Shown one piece after another: positions 1 through 11,885 of a stretch of 64,000 nt of DNA (positions are counted from its first letter, which is position 1; each line of letters begins with the position of its first letter). A program made the translations under genes and the position numbers. The notes beneath the pieces were generated by a model. It was not told where the DNA came from. It saw only the letters and a program-made list of their open reading frames with translations, and did not search any database. Source of the DNA: an uncultured Sulfitobacter sp. (GTDB taxonomy: Bacteria; Pseudomonadota; Alphaproteobacteria; Rhodobacterales; Rhodobacteraceae); the NCBI GenBank assembly GCA_905182645.1, contig CAJJCJ010000006.1, positions 248,001-312,000 of the forward strand, given 5' to 3'.

Positions 1-6
1 GTTCAT
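1..6 (-). CDS. rpoC: RNA polymerase beta' subunit, first two codons only
   Basis: The minus strand reads ATG AAC into the left edge of the window, about 55 bases after the rpoB stop, with an AAGGA ribosome-binding site eight bases upstream. Alphaproteobacterial RpoC commonly begins Met-Asn and directly follows rpoB. Identification rests on position, ribosome-binding site and the two codons, because the body of the gene lies outside the window. Confidence 0.7.
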
Positions 7-61
7 CTTCAATTCCTTGAATTGGGGTGCGTTAAAAGGTGGGGGAGTAAGGCGCTAGGCC

Positions 62-4201
<4,140 letters not shown>

Positions 4202-4378
4202 GTGTAATGTCACCTTATATTTGTCTAACCGACTGCTGTTCCGCCCGGGCCGCGGAACAACACCCATTTTGACAGGGGGTTTCATGTCTATTCGTGGCGA
4301 CCGTCCCACCGGTGCCTCCCGACATTAAAACCTACCCAAGACGGATGTTTACGCAAAACAACCTTCTAAGACAGGTTT

Positions 4379-4407
4379 GGCTGGGCGCACATATTGCGCA
4401 CCCAGCC
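4379..4407 (-). other. Strong hairpin between rplL and rpoB
   Basis: GGCTGGG and CCCAGCC form perfect 7-base arms around a short GC-rich interior with further pairing. No T-run follows on the minus strand. In other bacteria an attenuator or RNase III processing site between L12 and beta sets their different expression levels, so a similar role is inferred here and is not shown. Confidence 0.5.
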
Positions 4408-4446
4408 GAATTTTAAAGGCCGTTGAGGCCCGAAAGTTTAAGTGGC

Positions 4447-4812
4447 TTAAGCCAATTCAACTTCTGCGCCAACGCCTTCAAGCTTAGCTTTGACTTCTTC
4501 AGCTTCTGCTTTAGAGACGCCTTCTTTGATTTTACCACCAGCTTCAACCAAGTCTTTTGCTTCTTTCAGGCCAAGACCTGTGATGCTACGGACTTCTTTG
4601 ATGACGTTGATTTTGGATGCGCCAGCGTTCTTCAGCACAACATCAAATTCAGTCTTCTCTTCTTCAGCTTCTGCAGCAGCAGCTGGTGCAGCAGCAGCAG
4701 CGCCAGCAGCTGGCTCAATGCCATACTCGTCTTTGAGGATGGTTTTCAGTTCTTGTGCTTCGAGCAGTGTAAGACCTACGATGTCTTCTGCCATTTTCTT
4801 CAGATCAGCCAT
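4447..4812 (-). CDS. rplL: 50S ribosomal protein L7/L12
   Basis: This is the stalk protein that recruits translation GTPases, 121 residues. The N-terminal dimerisation helix starts [20 protein letters not shown]. An Ala-rich hinge (residues about 40-50) follows, then the C-terminal domain with [21 protein letters not shown] start four codons upstream (MEKQ) is possible, but MADLKK is the conserved family start and has GGAAAAG just ahead of it. It lies 71 bases after rplJ in the rplKAJL-rpoBC cluster. Confidence 0.97.
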   Translation of the reverse strand: MADLKKMAEDIVGLTLLEAQELKTILKDEYGIEPAAGAAAAAPAAAAEAEEEKTEFDVVLKNAGASKINVIKEVRSITGLGLKEAKDLVEAGGKIKEGVSKAEAEEVKAKLEGVGAEVELA

Positions 4813-4883
4813 TTGCTTTTCCATTTCTAAATTTTGTGTTCCAACGTGTGGCAATTTACCGGCACGAAAGTATTTCAGGTTGC

Positions 4884-5399
4884 TTATGCAGCAGCATTCT
4901 CTTCGATCGTCGAAAGAACGCCAGCGATGTTAGAAGCAGGCGCACCAATGGCCCCAGCGATGTTCGAGGCAGGTGCACCGATACAACCAACGATAGAAGC
5001 AATAAGCTCCTCGCGTGATGGCATCGCGGCAACGGCTTTCACACCAGCTACGTCCAGTGCTATATCACCCATCGCACCACCAAGAATAACGAGTTTATCG
5101 TTCTTCTTAGCATATGCTTCGACAACCTTCGCAGCAGCGACAGGGTCATCGGAATAGGCGAGCACGGTCATGCCGTCGAGGAATTCAGCAATGCTAGCGC
5201 ATGGCTTGCCCTCTAGGGCGATCTTGGCGAGCTTGTTCTTGGCAACGCGTACGGACCCACCAGCTTCGGACATTTGTCCGCGCAGGTCCTGCATTTCAGC
5301 AACTGTCATACCTTCGTAGCGACTTACTACGACGACGCCAGAGCTTTCAAAGACTTGGCCGAGTTCATCGACCAGCTGTTCTTTTTGTGCTCTATCCAC
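4884..5399 (-). CDS. rplJ: 50S ribosomal protein L10
   Basis: L10 anchors the L7/L12 dimers to the ribosome and, in well-studied bacteria, represses its own mRNA. The 171-residue product starts at a GTG codon ([20 protein letters not shown]) with GGAG upstream. [11 protein letters not shown] is the family core. The L12-binding C-terminal tail contains two copies of GAPASNIAG in tandem, a feature I associate with relatives in this family. It is transcribed with rplL after a 288-base leader that separates it from rplA. Confidence 0.97.
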   Translation of the reverse strand: MDRAQKEQLVDELGQVFESSGVVVVSRYEGMTVAEMQDLRGQMSEAGGSVRVAKNKLAKIALEGKPCASIAEFLDGMTVLAYSDDPVAAAKVVEAYAKKNDKLVILGGAMGDIALDVAGVKAVAAMPSREELIASIVGCIGAPASNIAGAIGAPASNIAGVLSTIEENAAA

Positions 5400-5687
5400 A
5401 GTTTCACTCCAAATTTGGGGATCTCTCCCCGGCTCAATTCGGGTGACCCAAAAGGGCCGCCCAGTTCGGGTCCAATTCAGGGTCCCGAGGCCTTAATCGC
5501 CCGAGGGTCTAAACCCGCGGAAATTGGTCTCGTTTCCCATCTCAGGAAGGAATTATGCAAGCGAACCCACACCCTCCGTCTCGGACAGTACAAGGAACCG
5601 ATCATCTGGCCCTTGCAACACACGGCCACATTGTGGGACCGCGCATTCTGCGTAGGATGGGTTTTAACCCACCCCACTTATTCTAGT
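5400..5687 (-). promoter_or_regulatory. Untranslated leader of rplJL, candidate L10-type control region
   Basis: This 288-base gap between rplA and rplJ has no plausible gene. Just before the rplJ ribosome-binding site lies GGGGAGAGATCCCC (5417-5430), a 5-bp stem capped by a GAGA tetraloop. At its upstream end is a palindrome of the GTAGG family (5655-5674). Other bacteria carry an L10(L12)4-binding leader and often a promoter at this position. I infer the same role from position only, since I could not fold or align the region. Confidence 0.4.
5651..5674. repeat. GTAGG-family palindrome, copy 1
   Basis: GGATGGGTT and AACCCACCC pair with one wobble around a TT loop, flanked by CGTA. It shares the CGTAGGATGGGTT core with the element at 6841-6866, and the CGTAGG(A/G)TG arm with the one at 10514-10538. 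Confidence 0.6.
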
Positions 5688-6389
5688 TTAGCTGTTACCT
5701 GTGGCGGATGCCACGTCGATGGAAACACCTGGGCCCATGGAAGAAGATACAGAGATCTTTTTCATGTATGTGCCTTTTGCGCCTGCTGGGCGAGCTTTGC
5801 TAACTGCGTCAACAAAAGCGATCATGTTTTCTTCGATCTGCTTTGCAGTGAAGGATGCTTTGCCGATACCTGCGTGAACAACGCCAGCTTTTTCAGCTTT
5901 GAACTGAACTTGGCCACCCTTAGCAGCTTCAACAGCTGCTTTGACATCCATAGTCACTGTACCAACACGTGGGTTTGGCATCAGGTTGCGTGGGCCAAGT
6001 ACCTTACCAAGACGACCAACAACGGCCATCATGTCAGGTGTTGCGATGCAACGATCAAAATCGATTGTGCCGCCTTGGACGATTTCCATCAGGTCCTCGG
6101 CGCCGACGATATCTGCACCAGCTGCTTTTGCTTCGTCAGCCTTGTCGCCACGTGCAAAGACAGCAACGCGAACGTTTTTGCCTGTGCCGTGTGGCAGGTT
6201 GACCGTGCCGCGGACCATCTGGTCGGCGTGGCGTGGATCAACACCAAGGTGCATTGCGATTTCAACAGTTTCGTCGAACTTTGCTTTTGCGTTGTCTTTT
6301 ACAAGACCCGCAGCTTCAGCGACGGCGACATTAACTTTACCGGCGAATGCTTCGCGGGCTGCGGTTGTGCGCTTACCAAATTTTGCCAT
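5688..6389 (-). CDS. rplA: 50S ribosomal protein L1
   Basis: This is the L1 stalk protein of the large subunit and an rRNA and mRNA binder, 233 residues. Family blocks are visible: [20 protein letters not shown], the [12 protein letters not shown] loop, and [20 protein letters not shown]. It sits one base from the rplK stop codon, so the pair is probably translated together. In other bacteria L1 represses the L11-L1 operon. Confidence 0.97.
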   Translation of the reverse strand: MAKFGKRTTAAREAFAGKVNVAVAEAAGLVKDNAKAKFDETVEIAMHLGVDPRHADQMVRGTVNLPHGTGKNVRVAVFARGDKADEAKAAGADIVGAEDLMEIVQGGTIDFDRCIATPDMMAVVGRLGKVLGPRNLMPNPRVGTVTMDVKAAVEAAKGGQVQFKAEKAGVVHAGIGKASFTAKQIEENMIAFVDAVSKARPAGAKGTYMKKISVSSSMGPGVSIDVASATGNS

Positions 6390-6390
6390 A

Positions 6391-6816
6391 TTACTTAACC
6401 TCGATGCCCATGGAGCGAGCAGAGCCCGCGATGATCAGCATTGCGCCTTCGATGGACGTCGCGTTGAGGTCCTTCATCTTGGCTTCCGCAATTTCACGCA
6501 CCTGCTTACCGGAAATAGAACCTGCAACTGTCTTGCCTGGCTCTTTGGAGCCGGACTTCAACTTGGCAGCTTTCAGGATGAAATAGGACGCTGGTGGCGT
6601 CTTGATTTCCATCGTGAAGGATTTGTCTGCATAATACGTAATCACGGTTGGGCACGGCGCGCCGCTTTCCAGTTCCTGTGTTTTAGCGTTAAACGCCTTA
6701 CAGAATTCCATGATGTTGATCCCGCGCTGACCCAATGCTGGGCCGACGGGTGGGGATGGGTTTGCTGCACCTGCAGGAACCTGCAGTTTCAGTTGTCCAA
6801 CAACTTTCTTAGCCAT
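6391..6816 (-). CDS. rplK: 50S ribosomal protein L11
   Basis: L11 shapes the GTPase-associated centre, 141 residues. The N-terminal domain carries [20 protein letters not shown] with the proline pair bound by thiopeptides. The C-terminal rRNA-binding domain carries [20 protein letters not shown]. The ribosome-binding site AAGGAGAGGCCATC directly precedes ATG and resembles that of tuf in this window. It is followed one base later by rplA. Confidence 0.97.
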   Translation of the reverse strand: MAKKVVGQLKLQVPAGAANPSPPVGPALGQRGINIMEFCKAFNAKTQELESGAPCPTVITYYADKSFTMEIKTPPASYFILKAAKLKSGSKEPGKTVAGSISGKQVREIAEAKMKDLNATSIEGAMLIIAGSARSMGIEVK

Positions 6817-6840
6817 GATGGCCTCTCCTTCATTTTCAGC

Positions 6841-6866
6841 GATGGGTTCTTAGAACCCATCCTACG
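6841..6866. repeat. GTAGG-family palindrome, copy 2
   Basis: Perfect 9-bp arms GATGGGTTC/GAACCCATC surround a TTA loop, followed by CTACG. It lies between nusG and rplK. Read on the minus strand it starts CGTAGGATGGGTT, as copy 1 does on the plus strand. Confidence 0.65.
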
Positions 6867-6928
6867 ATTGCCCCAAAAGGCATATTGCCGTGGTCAGCCG
6901 CAAAGCTCCCACGTCTGAAACGCGCCCA

Positions 6929-7462
6929 TTACCCTTGCTTGGTAACCTGCGTGAATTCCAATTCGACCGGGGTTGCCCGACCAAAGATAGAGACCGACAC
7001 TTTGATGCGCGCGTTCTCTTCATCAACTTCTTCAACCATGCCGTCGAAATCTTCAAACGGCCCTTCGTTGACTTTAACCTTTTCACCGATCTCAAAGTTG
7101 ATCAGCGTGCGTGGTGCTTCTTGGCCTTCTTCGACACGGCCAAGGATGGCCTGCACTTCAGCATCGCGCATCGGCATCGGACGGCCTTGCGGGCCCAAGA
7201 AACCAGTGACACGGTTGATAGAGTTAATCAGGTGATACCCTTCATCCGACAACTCCATGTGGACCAGAACATAGCCGGGCATAAAGCGACGCTCAGCGGT
7301 CACTTTCTTGTTCCGACGTACTTCAATCACCTCTTCGGTGGGTACCAACACTTCGTCGATTTGCTCGGACAGACCCTGCTCTTCCGCCTTCTGGCGAATG
7401 GTCTCAGCTATCTTTTTTTCAAAGTTCGAAAGAACGCTTACCGAATACCAACGTTTCGCCAT
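6929..7462 (-). CDS. nusG: Transcription termination/antitermination protein NusG
   Basis: NusG binds RNA polymerase and couples it to Rho or the ribosome, 177 residues. The start MAKRWYSVSVLSNFEKKIAE fits the NGN domain. RRFMPGYVLVHMELSDEGYH is in the middle, and the C-terminal KOW motif is VKVNEGPFEDFDGMVEEVDE. A start 16 codons upstream is open but lies outside the family. It is downstream of secE across a 195-base gap that contains a terminator-like hairpin. Confidence 0.96.
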   Translation of the reverse strand: MAKRWYSVSVLSNFEKKIAETIRQKAEEQGLSEQIDEVLVPTEEVIEVRRNKKVTAERRFMPGYVLVHMELSDEGYHLINSINRVTGFLGPQGRPMPMRDAEVQAILGRVEEGQEAPRTLINFEIGEKVKVNEGPFEDFDGMVEEVDEENARIKVSVSIFGRATPVELEFTQVTKQG

Positions 7463-7541
7463 GACTTTCGACACCTCGCCGTGAGCATCCCGCAGGATAC
7501 AAAATTCCAATTAATTCAGACAGTTAGACTGCCCGCTCGGG

Positions 7542-7580
7542 AAAATAAAAATCGGCGCGCAACTTGATTCGCCGCACGCC
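7542..7580 (-). terminator. Terminator-like hairpin between secE and nusG
   Basis: On the minus strand GGCGTGCGGC and GTTGCGCGCC can pair (several G-U pairs) around GAATCAA, followed by GATTTTTATTTT. It looks like a Rho-independent terminator or attenuator after secE. The wobble-rich stem lowers confidence. Confidence 0.45.
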
Positions 7581-7657
7581 TTTCCCAATTTCAAGGCGCT
7601 ATTACCGCCCCTACCCAATGTTTTCAAGGGGTAGCGGGTAAATCACCCATGTTAGTT

Positions 7658-7858
7658 TTAAGAACCGAAGTAGCTCAAAACCGTTGTTAGACCCGCTCGG
7701 ATCCCCATATCGACAATCGAAAAGAAGATCGCCGTCAGGGTTGCCATGATGAACACCATGATCGTGGTCAAAACAACTTCACGACGGGTCGGCCAAACAA
7801 CTTTGGCGACTTCGGCGCGAACTTCGTTCACAAATTTTACTGGGTTGGCGATAGCCAT
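7658..7858 (-). CDS. secE: Preprotein translocase subunit SecE
   Basis: This is the small clamp subunit of the SecYEG channel, 66 residues, with the single-TM form. The start MAIANPVKFVNEVRAEVAKV is followed by the conserved VVWPTRREVV amphipathic helix and one membrane span from about residue 32 (MVFIMATLTAIFFSIVDMGI). The frame is open far upstream, but that part overlaps a sulfotransferase remnant in another frame. secE sits 56 bases after that remnant and before nusG. Confidence 0.95.
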   Translation of the reverse strand: MAIANPVKFVNEVRAEVAKVVWPTRREVVLTTIMVFIMATLTAIFFSIVDMGIRAGLTTVLSYFGS

Positions 7859-7913
7859 TGCGCATATACCTCTTAGCTCAGAGTCTGCGACATACGGCTT
7901 TGCTGCACCAAAT

Positions 7914-8838
7914 TCAAGGGCCGAGAATGGTGACGCCGTCGATCTTATCAATCGCCGCCAACTGTGCGGCATACTCTGCCTTCGATGCTGCTTTATCAGA
8001 CGCTGAAAACGGGTCAAACGCAGGGTATTCATCGCTCACGGGGTATGTACTGATCGCTCACGGGGTATGTACTGCGGGCCTCGACTGCCACACCGCGCGG
8101 GTCGTCAGCCCCAGATTGGGACAAAACTCGTGCGACAGCCGCTTCTGACAGTCCACGATGAACGTGATTTTGCATCGGCAGGATTCTCATGTTTACAAGA
8201 TCACCCATCAACGCGCCGCAAATCTTATGGAACCGCCATTTGTAATTCTCAAATGCCCATACAGTCACGCGGCCAACACCTGCTGTAGATCGCACACGCG
8301 TCACAAGGCCCAGCCAATAGATCTGATCCAGCGGGTTTTTTGACAAGTAATCAGAAAACGTAACCGGATTACCGCCCATCAGCGCCTGACTATACGCGGA
8401 TTTAAGGAAGCTCACCGGATCGCGCAGCCCGATACAGACGTCCATCGGCCCAGCATCAACGGCACTGGACAATGCGGCGATCCGTTCGGCTGTTTTGGGG
8501 TAAAGCTGCGAAATGATGTTGGCTTGACTGTCATGCAACGCGCCAATGAAGTTTTCGTCGCTTAGGATCAGCCTATGCCCGTCTTAGAACATGAAATCCG
8601 CTTGATCGGCGCCACTGCGCGTTGGCTTTCGGGAATTCACATAGACATCCAGCCCAAAGATATCGCCAAGCCCCTTGTTCGGGCGGCGCAATTTGTCAGG
8701 GCCATAATACCGGATACCTGCTTCACTGAGCGCTTGTTGTTGCGCCAACAGTGATCGCTGCAAATGGGTGGTCGCGGCTTTATGCGCGCCAATATGCATG
8801 ACAACGGACCTTGGGAAGGATGCAGTGTTGGTGGTCAT
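7914..8838 (-). pseudogene. Sulfotransferase-family gene, broken by a stop codon and a frameshift
   Basis: The reading begins with IGAHKAATTHLQRSLLAQQQ, a PAPS-binding loop of sulfotransferases. It continues through IGLRDPVSFLKSAYSQAL, a typical 3'-phosphate-binding RDP...S segment. Codon 85 is TAA at 8584-8586, and the same frame then continues as DGHRLILSDENFIGALHDSQ. Near the 3' end a perfect 22-bp tandem duplication (8031-8074) shifts the frame. Removing one unit restores SDEYPAFDPFSASDKAA and a stop at 7914, giving 300 residues in total. The gene interrupts the usual tRNA-Trp-secE spacing. Substrate is unknown. Confidence 0.85.
8031..8074. repeat. Perfect 22-bp tandem duplication
   Basis: Two identical 22-base units, 8031-8052 and 8053-8074, each begin ATCGCTCACGGGG and end TATGTACTG. 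Since 22 is not a multiple of three, the second unit frameshifts the sulfotransferase reading frame. Confidence 0.97.
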
Positions 8839-8882
8839 GGGCGATTGGGTTCCATTTATTAGAACAGCGCGTCATGTGGTCT

Positions 8883-8958
8883 TGGCAGGGGCGTGGAGGC
8901 TCGAACTCCAGACCTACGGTTTTGGAGACCGTCGCTCTACCAACTGAGCTACACCCCT
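8883..8958 (-). tRNA. tRNA-Trp (CCA anticodon)
   Basis: The minus strand folds as a 76-base tRNA. The acceptor AGGGGTG pairs with CGCCCCT, a G discriminator follows, and CCA is encoded. The D-loop is AGCTCAGTTGGTAGAGC, the anticodon loop is CTCCAAA with anticodon CCA, and the T-loop contains GTTCGAGCC. A tRNA-Trp upstream of secE is the standard position in many proteobacteria. Confidence 0.97.
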
Positions 8959-9071
8959 AAGACCGCGGATCAATTAGCCCGATCTGCCACAGGGATCAAG
9001 AGCGATTGCAGCACAACCTTGTATTCAGACCGATAAATGTCGAAACAATGGGGGCAACAAGGGTCGCACAC

Positions 9072-9734
9072 ATGACATTTCGCCAACGCATCGAACACTC
9101 ACGTATATTAGCGTGGCTCTTGGCAGCCATCGCGAGCAGCTATTTGTCGCTGTGTCAACGGACCACACGGTGGGAGTATGTCGGGTTGGACAGGCTGAAA
9201 TCCGAGCTCGCAGGCGGTCCTGTGCTACTTTTGATGTGGCACGGGCGGTCACTGATGGGCCCAATCCACTGGCCGGTCGAGGTGGCCCCCCTTTCAAGCC
9301 TCTATGACGCCTCCCCCGTCGGGCGTGTGTCAGGCGCGTTGCAACACAGACGGGGGCTGCAACCATTGGAGATGTCCGACAAAATGTCCAACCTCGCGGC
9401 ATCACGAGTGGTGCTAAAACGGGTCCGTGATGGGGTAAGCATTGGGATGACTGGCGACGGGCCGCTCGGACCAGCGCTCGCGATCAAAGATGCGCCGCTG
9501 GAATGGGCGCGTGTGATGAAGCGGCCAGTATACGGCTATGCGTTTTCGGTGAAGCGACACCGGATTTTGGGGAGTTGGGACGACATGATGCTGCCGCTGC
9601 CGTTTACAACGGGCAGCGTGGTGTTTGCACGGTTTGACGGCGAGGTTGTGGGTAAGGCGAATGAAGCAGCGCGGGGTGGGTTGAAAAATCTATTGGATGA
9701 AGTTTTACATCTGGCAAATAAGACAGTTTATTAA
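9072..9734 (+). CDS. DUF374-type lysophospholipid acyltransferase family protein
   Basis: The 220-residue product resembles the DUF374 branch of the PlsC/LPLAT acyltransferases. Features are LLMWHGRSLMGP (His of the HX4D-like motif), MTGDGPLGPALAIKDAPLEW and a hydrophobic N-terminal segment AWLLAAIASSYLSL that probably anchors it to the inner membrane. I chose ATG 9072 because AAGGG lies about nine bases upstream. Open reading extends 22 codons further to an ATG without such a site. It is likely to act in lipid A or phospholipid acylation, but the substrate cannot be read from sequence. It is divergent from tRNA-Trp. Confidence 0.75.
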   Translation: MTFRQRIEHSRILAWLLAAIASSYLSLCQRTTRWEYVGLDRLKSELAGGPVLLLMWHGRSLMGPIHWPVEVAPLSSLYDASPVGRVSGALQHRRGLQPLEMSDKMSNLAASRVVLKRVRDGVSIGMTGDGPLGPALAIKDAPLEWARVMKRPVYGYAFSVKRHRILGSWDDMMLPLPFTTGSVVFARFDGEVVGKANEAARGGLKNLLDEVLHLANKTVY

Positions 9735-9808
9735 CAGCCACTTAGACAAGTACCCAAGCCACGTTGGACTAAACTTGTTACCATTGCAGATACACGGAAA
9801 GCCAGAAA

Positions 9809-10465
9809 TTGACTGCCATTTTATCCAATATTAGCCTGCTAACGAGCCAGATTTATGACCTGTATTTTACGTTTCGCGCTACGAGCTGGACGAAAACAGT
9901 ATTAAAGGCTGTGCCGGTTTTATCGCTGGGGCTGCTGTCAGTAATTGGCGACATGCATCCGGCTTTAACGGCAGCATTACTTTTCGGCGCGCTAGGTGAT
10001 GTTGCATTATCGAGAGAAGTTGATCGTAACTTCCTAATTGGGCTCGCTGCCTTTCTCATTGGTCATCTTTGTTACATTGCTTTGTTCACAACGTCGGGCG
10101 CGGTTGGTTTCAACGTATCCGCCGGTGTTTGGCACATGGCGCCGATTACGCTGATCATTTTGATCGGCGTGTGGGTTTATCGGAGACTTTACCATCAATT
10201 TGGAGCGCTCAAGGCACCAATATTCATTTACGTTTTAGCTTCACTACTGTTGGGCGCTGCGGCGCTCTTTCAACCTCTGAGCAGCCCCTATGTTTGGGCC
10301 ATTATGGGTGCACTTTTATTCATATTTTCAAATATTTTGTTGGCATTCGACCTGTTTGGCGACATTCGCCCCCCCCGAATTTGCCGCGTAACGGCTAGCG
10401 TTTTGTGGTTCTGCTATTGGTTAGGCCAGTGCCTCATCTTAGTTGGGTACTCCGGATGGCTTTAA
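9809..10465 (+). CDS. YhhN/TMEM86-family membrane protein (lysoplasmalogenase-like)
   Basis: This is a 218-residue polytopic membrane protein with about seven or eight hydrophobic segments. The family core is LLFGALGDVALSREVDRNFLIGLAAFLIGH, given here over about residues 58-87. GALLFIFSNILLAFDLF lies near residue 170. The start is TTG with GGAAAG nine bases upstream. Family members of eukaryotes hydrolyse the vinyl ether of lysoplasmalogen; the bacterial function is mostly untested. It ends five bases before a bidirectional terminator shared with tuf. Confidence 0.75.
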   Translation: MTAILSNISLLTSQIYDLYFTFRATSWTKTVLKAVPVLSLGLLSVIGDMHPALTAALLFGALGDVALSREVDRNFLIGLAAFLIGHLCYIALFTTSGAVGFNVSAGVWHMAPITLIILIGVWVYRRLYHQFGALKAPIFIYVLASLLLGAAALFQPLSSPYVWAIMGALLFIFSNILLAFDLFGDIRPPRICRVTASVLWFCYWLGQCLILVGYSGWL

Positions 10466-10470
10466 TAAAA

Positions 10471-10503
10471 AAGGCCGCTCCATTTCTGGGGCGGCCTTCT
10501 TTG
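10471..10503. terminator. Bidirectional terminator between the YhhN gene and tuf
   Basis: AAGGCCGC and GCGGCCTT arms (interior TCCATTTCTGGG), with an A-run before and TTCTTT after. It can therefore serve both convergent genes. Confidence 0.85.
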
Positions 10504-10513
10504 TATCTCGTGT

Positions 10514-10538
10514 GGTGCGCATAAACGCACACCCTACG
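10514..10538. repeat. GTAGG-family palindrome, copy 3
   Basis: GGTGCGC and GCACACC pair with one wobble around ATAAAC, followed by CTACG. On the minus strand it reads CGTAGGGTGTGCG. It lies just beyond the tuf stop codon. Confidence 0.55.
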
Positions 10539-10541
10539 GGT

Positions 10542-11717
10542 TTATTTTACGATTTTGGACACAACACCAGCTCCGACTGTGCGGCCGCCTTCGCGGATGG
10601 CGAAGCGCAGGCCGTCTTCCATGGCGATTGGTGCGATCAGCTCAACGTTGAACTTCAAGTTGTCGCCCGGCATGACCATTTCTGTGCCTTCTGGAAGAAC
10701 AACAGTGCCGGTCACGTCAGTTGTACGGAAGTAAAACTGTGGGCGGTAGTTTGCGAAGAATGGTGTGTGACGACCGCCTTCTTCTTTGGTCAGAATATAG
10801 GCTTCTGCTTCAAAGTCTGTGTGTGGGTTCACTGAACCTGGCTTGACCAAAACTTGGCCGCGCTCAACTGATTCACGATCGATACCGCGCAGAAGAACAC
10901 CAACGTTGTCGCCAGCTTCACCGCGATCAAGCAGCTTGCGGAACATTTCAACACCAGTACAAGTCGTTTTCGCAGTGTCTTTGATGCCAACGATGGACAG
11001 TTCGTCCCCAACGTTCACAACGCCACGCTCAATACGACCAGTCACAACAGTACCACGGCCAGAGATCGAGAATACGTCCTCGATTGGCAGCAAGAACGGC
11101 TTATCAACCGCACGCTCTGGCATTGGAATATATGTGTCGACAGCTTCCATCAACGCGCGGATAGAGCTTTCGCCAATCTCCGGGTCGCGGCCTTCCATAG
11201 CAGCCAAAGCTGAACCTGGAATCACTGGAATGTCGTCGCCCGGGTACTCATAAGAGGACAACAGTTCACGGATTTCCATTTCAACCAGTTCGAGCAGCTC
11301 GTCATCGTCGACCTGATCAACTTTGTTCATGTAAACAACCATGTACGGGATGCCAACCTGACGGCCAAGCAAGATGTGCTCGCGGGTTTGTGGCATCGGG
11401 CCGTCGGCCGCGTTCACAACCAAGATCGCGCCGTCCATCTGTGCCGCACCAGTGATCATGTTCTTCACATAGTCAGCGTGGCCTGGGCAATCGACGTGTG
11501 CGTAGTGACGGGACTCAGTCTCATACTCAACGTGAGCAGTAGAGATCGTGATACCACGTGCTTTTTCTTCTGGCGCACCATCGATTTCGTCGTAGCCTTT
11601 GAATTCACCAAAGTACTTGGTGATCGCTGCGGTCAATGTGGTCTTGCCGTGATCAACGTGGCCAATTGTGCCGATGTTAACGTGCGGTTTATTACGTTCA
11701 AACTTTGCCTTAGCCAT
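10542..11717 (-). CDS. tuf: Elongation factor Tu
   Basis: EF-Tu delivers aminoacyl-tRNA to the ribosome, 391 residues. GTPase motifs are [16 protein letters not shown] (G1), [12 protein letters not shown] (G3) and MNKVDQVDD (G4), with the switch region [12 protein letters not shown]. The beta-barrel domains include [12 protein letters not shown] and [14 protein letters not shown]. Rhodobacteraceae usually carry a second copy in the str operon, outside this window. The ribosome-binding site GGAGG lies inside a hairpin. It is convergent with the YhhN gene and downstream of parC. Confidence 0.98.
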   Translation of the reverse strand: MAKAKFERNKPHVNIGTIGHVDHGKTTLTAAITKYFGEFKGYDEIDGAPEEKARGITISTAHVEYETESRHYAHVDCPGHADYVKNMITGAAQMDGAILVVNAADGPMPQTREHILLGRQVGIPYMVVYMNKVDQVDDDELLELVEMEIRELLSSYEYPGDDIPVIPGSALAAMEGRDPEIGESSIRALMEAVDTYIPMPERAVDKPFLLPIEDVFSISGRGTVVTGRIERGVVNVGDELSIVGIKDTAKTTCTGVEMFRKLLDRGEAGDNVGVLLRGIDRESVERGQVLVKPGSVNPHTDFEAEAYILTKEEGGRHTPFFANYRPQFYFRTTDVTGTVVLPEGTEMVMPGDNLKFNVELIAPIAMEDGLRFAIREGGRTVGAGVVSKIVK

Positions 11718-11719
11718 GA

Positions 11720-11745
11720 TGGCCTCCTAGAATTTTGAGAGGCCA
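11720..11745 (-). promoter_or_regulatory. Hairpin enclosing the tuf ribosome-binding site
   Basis: On the minus strand TGGCCTC pairs perfectly with GAGGCCA across a 12-base loop. The second arm contains the GGAGG Shine-Dalgarno sequence and ends two bases before the ATG. It could throttle initiation, which is inference from pairing alone. Confidence 0.5.
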
Positions 11746-11852
11746 CGGGGGACCTGTTTCAGCATCGCGGGCGACGTATTACGGATCGGAACAAAAAGCA
11801 AGAGGTGTTGGTGAAACGCAGTCGCCAGTAAATGACGCCGATGTCGTAGTCA

Positions 11853-11881
11853 CCTGCAGGGATATTTGAAAACCAAAGAGG
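11853..11881 (-). repeat. Dispersed TATTTG element, degenerate copy
   Basis: CCTGCAGGGATATTTG, then AAAACCAAAGAGG, resembles the element at 29135-29169 (CCGGCGGGAGTATTTG, then CCAAAGCGAGG). It sits four bases beyond the parC stop codon. The sequence as quoted is on the plus strand. Confidence 0.4.
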
Positions 11882-11885
11882 TAAC

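Noticed and set aside
5274-6398. Open frame of 374 codons on the plus strand across rplJ leader and rplA
   Set aside because: It covers conserved ribosomal genes on the other strand, and the translated sequence is Cys/Phe-rich without domains.
8031-8074. CRISPR-like direct repeat
   Set aside because: There are only two units, directly adjacent and without spacers, inside a coding remnant; no cas genes are present.
8883-8958. Integration site at the tRNA-Trp gene
   Set aside because: I saw no duplicate of the tRNA 3' end nearby and no integrase. The sulfotransferase remnant is therefore not shown to be a tRNA-borne island.
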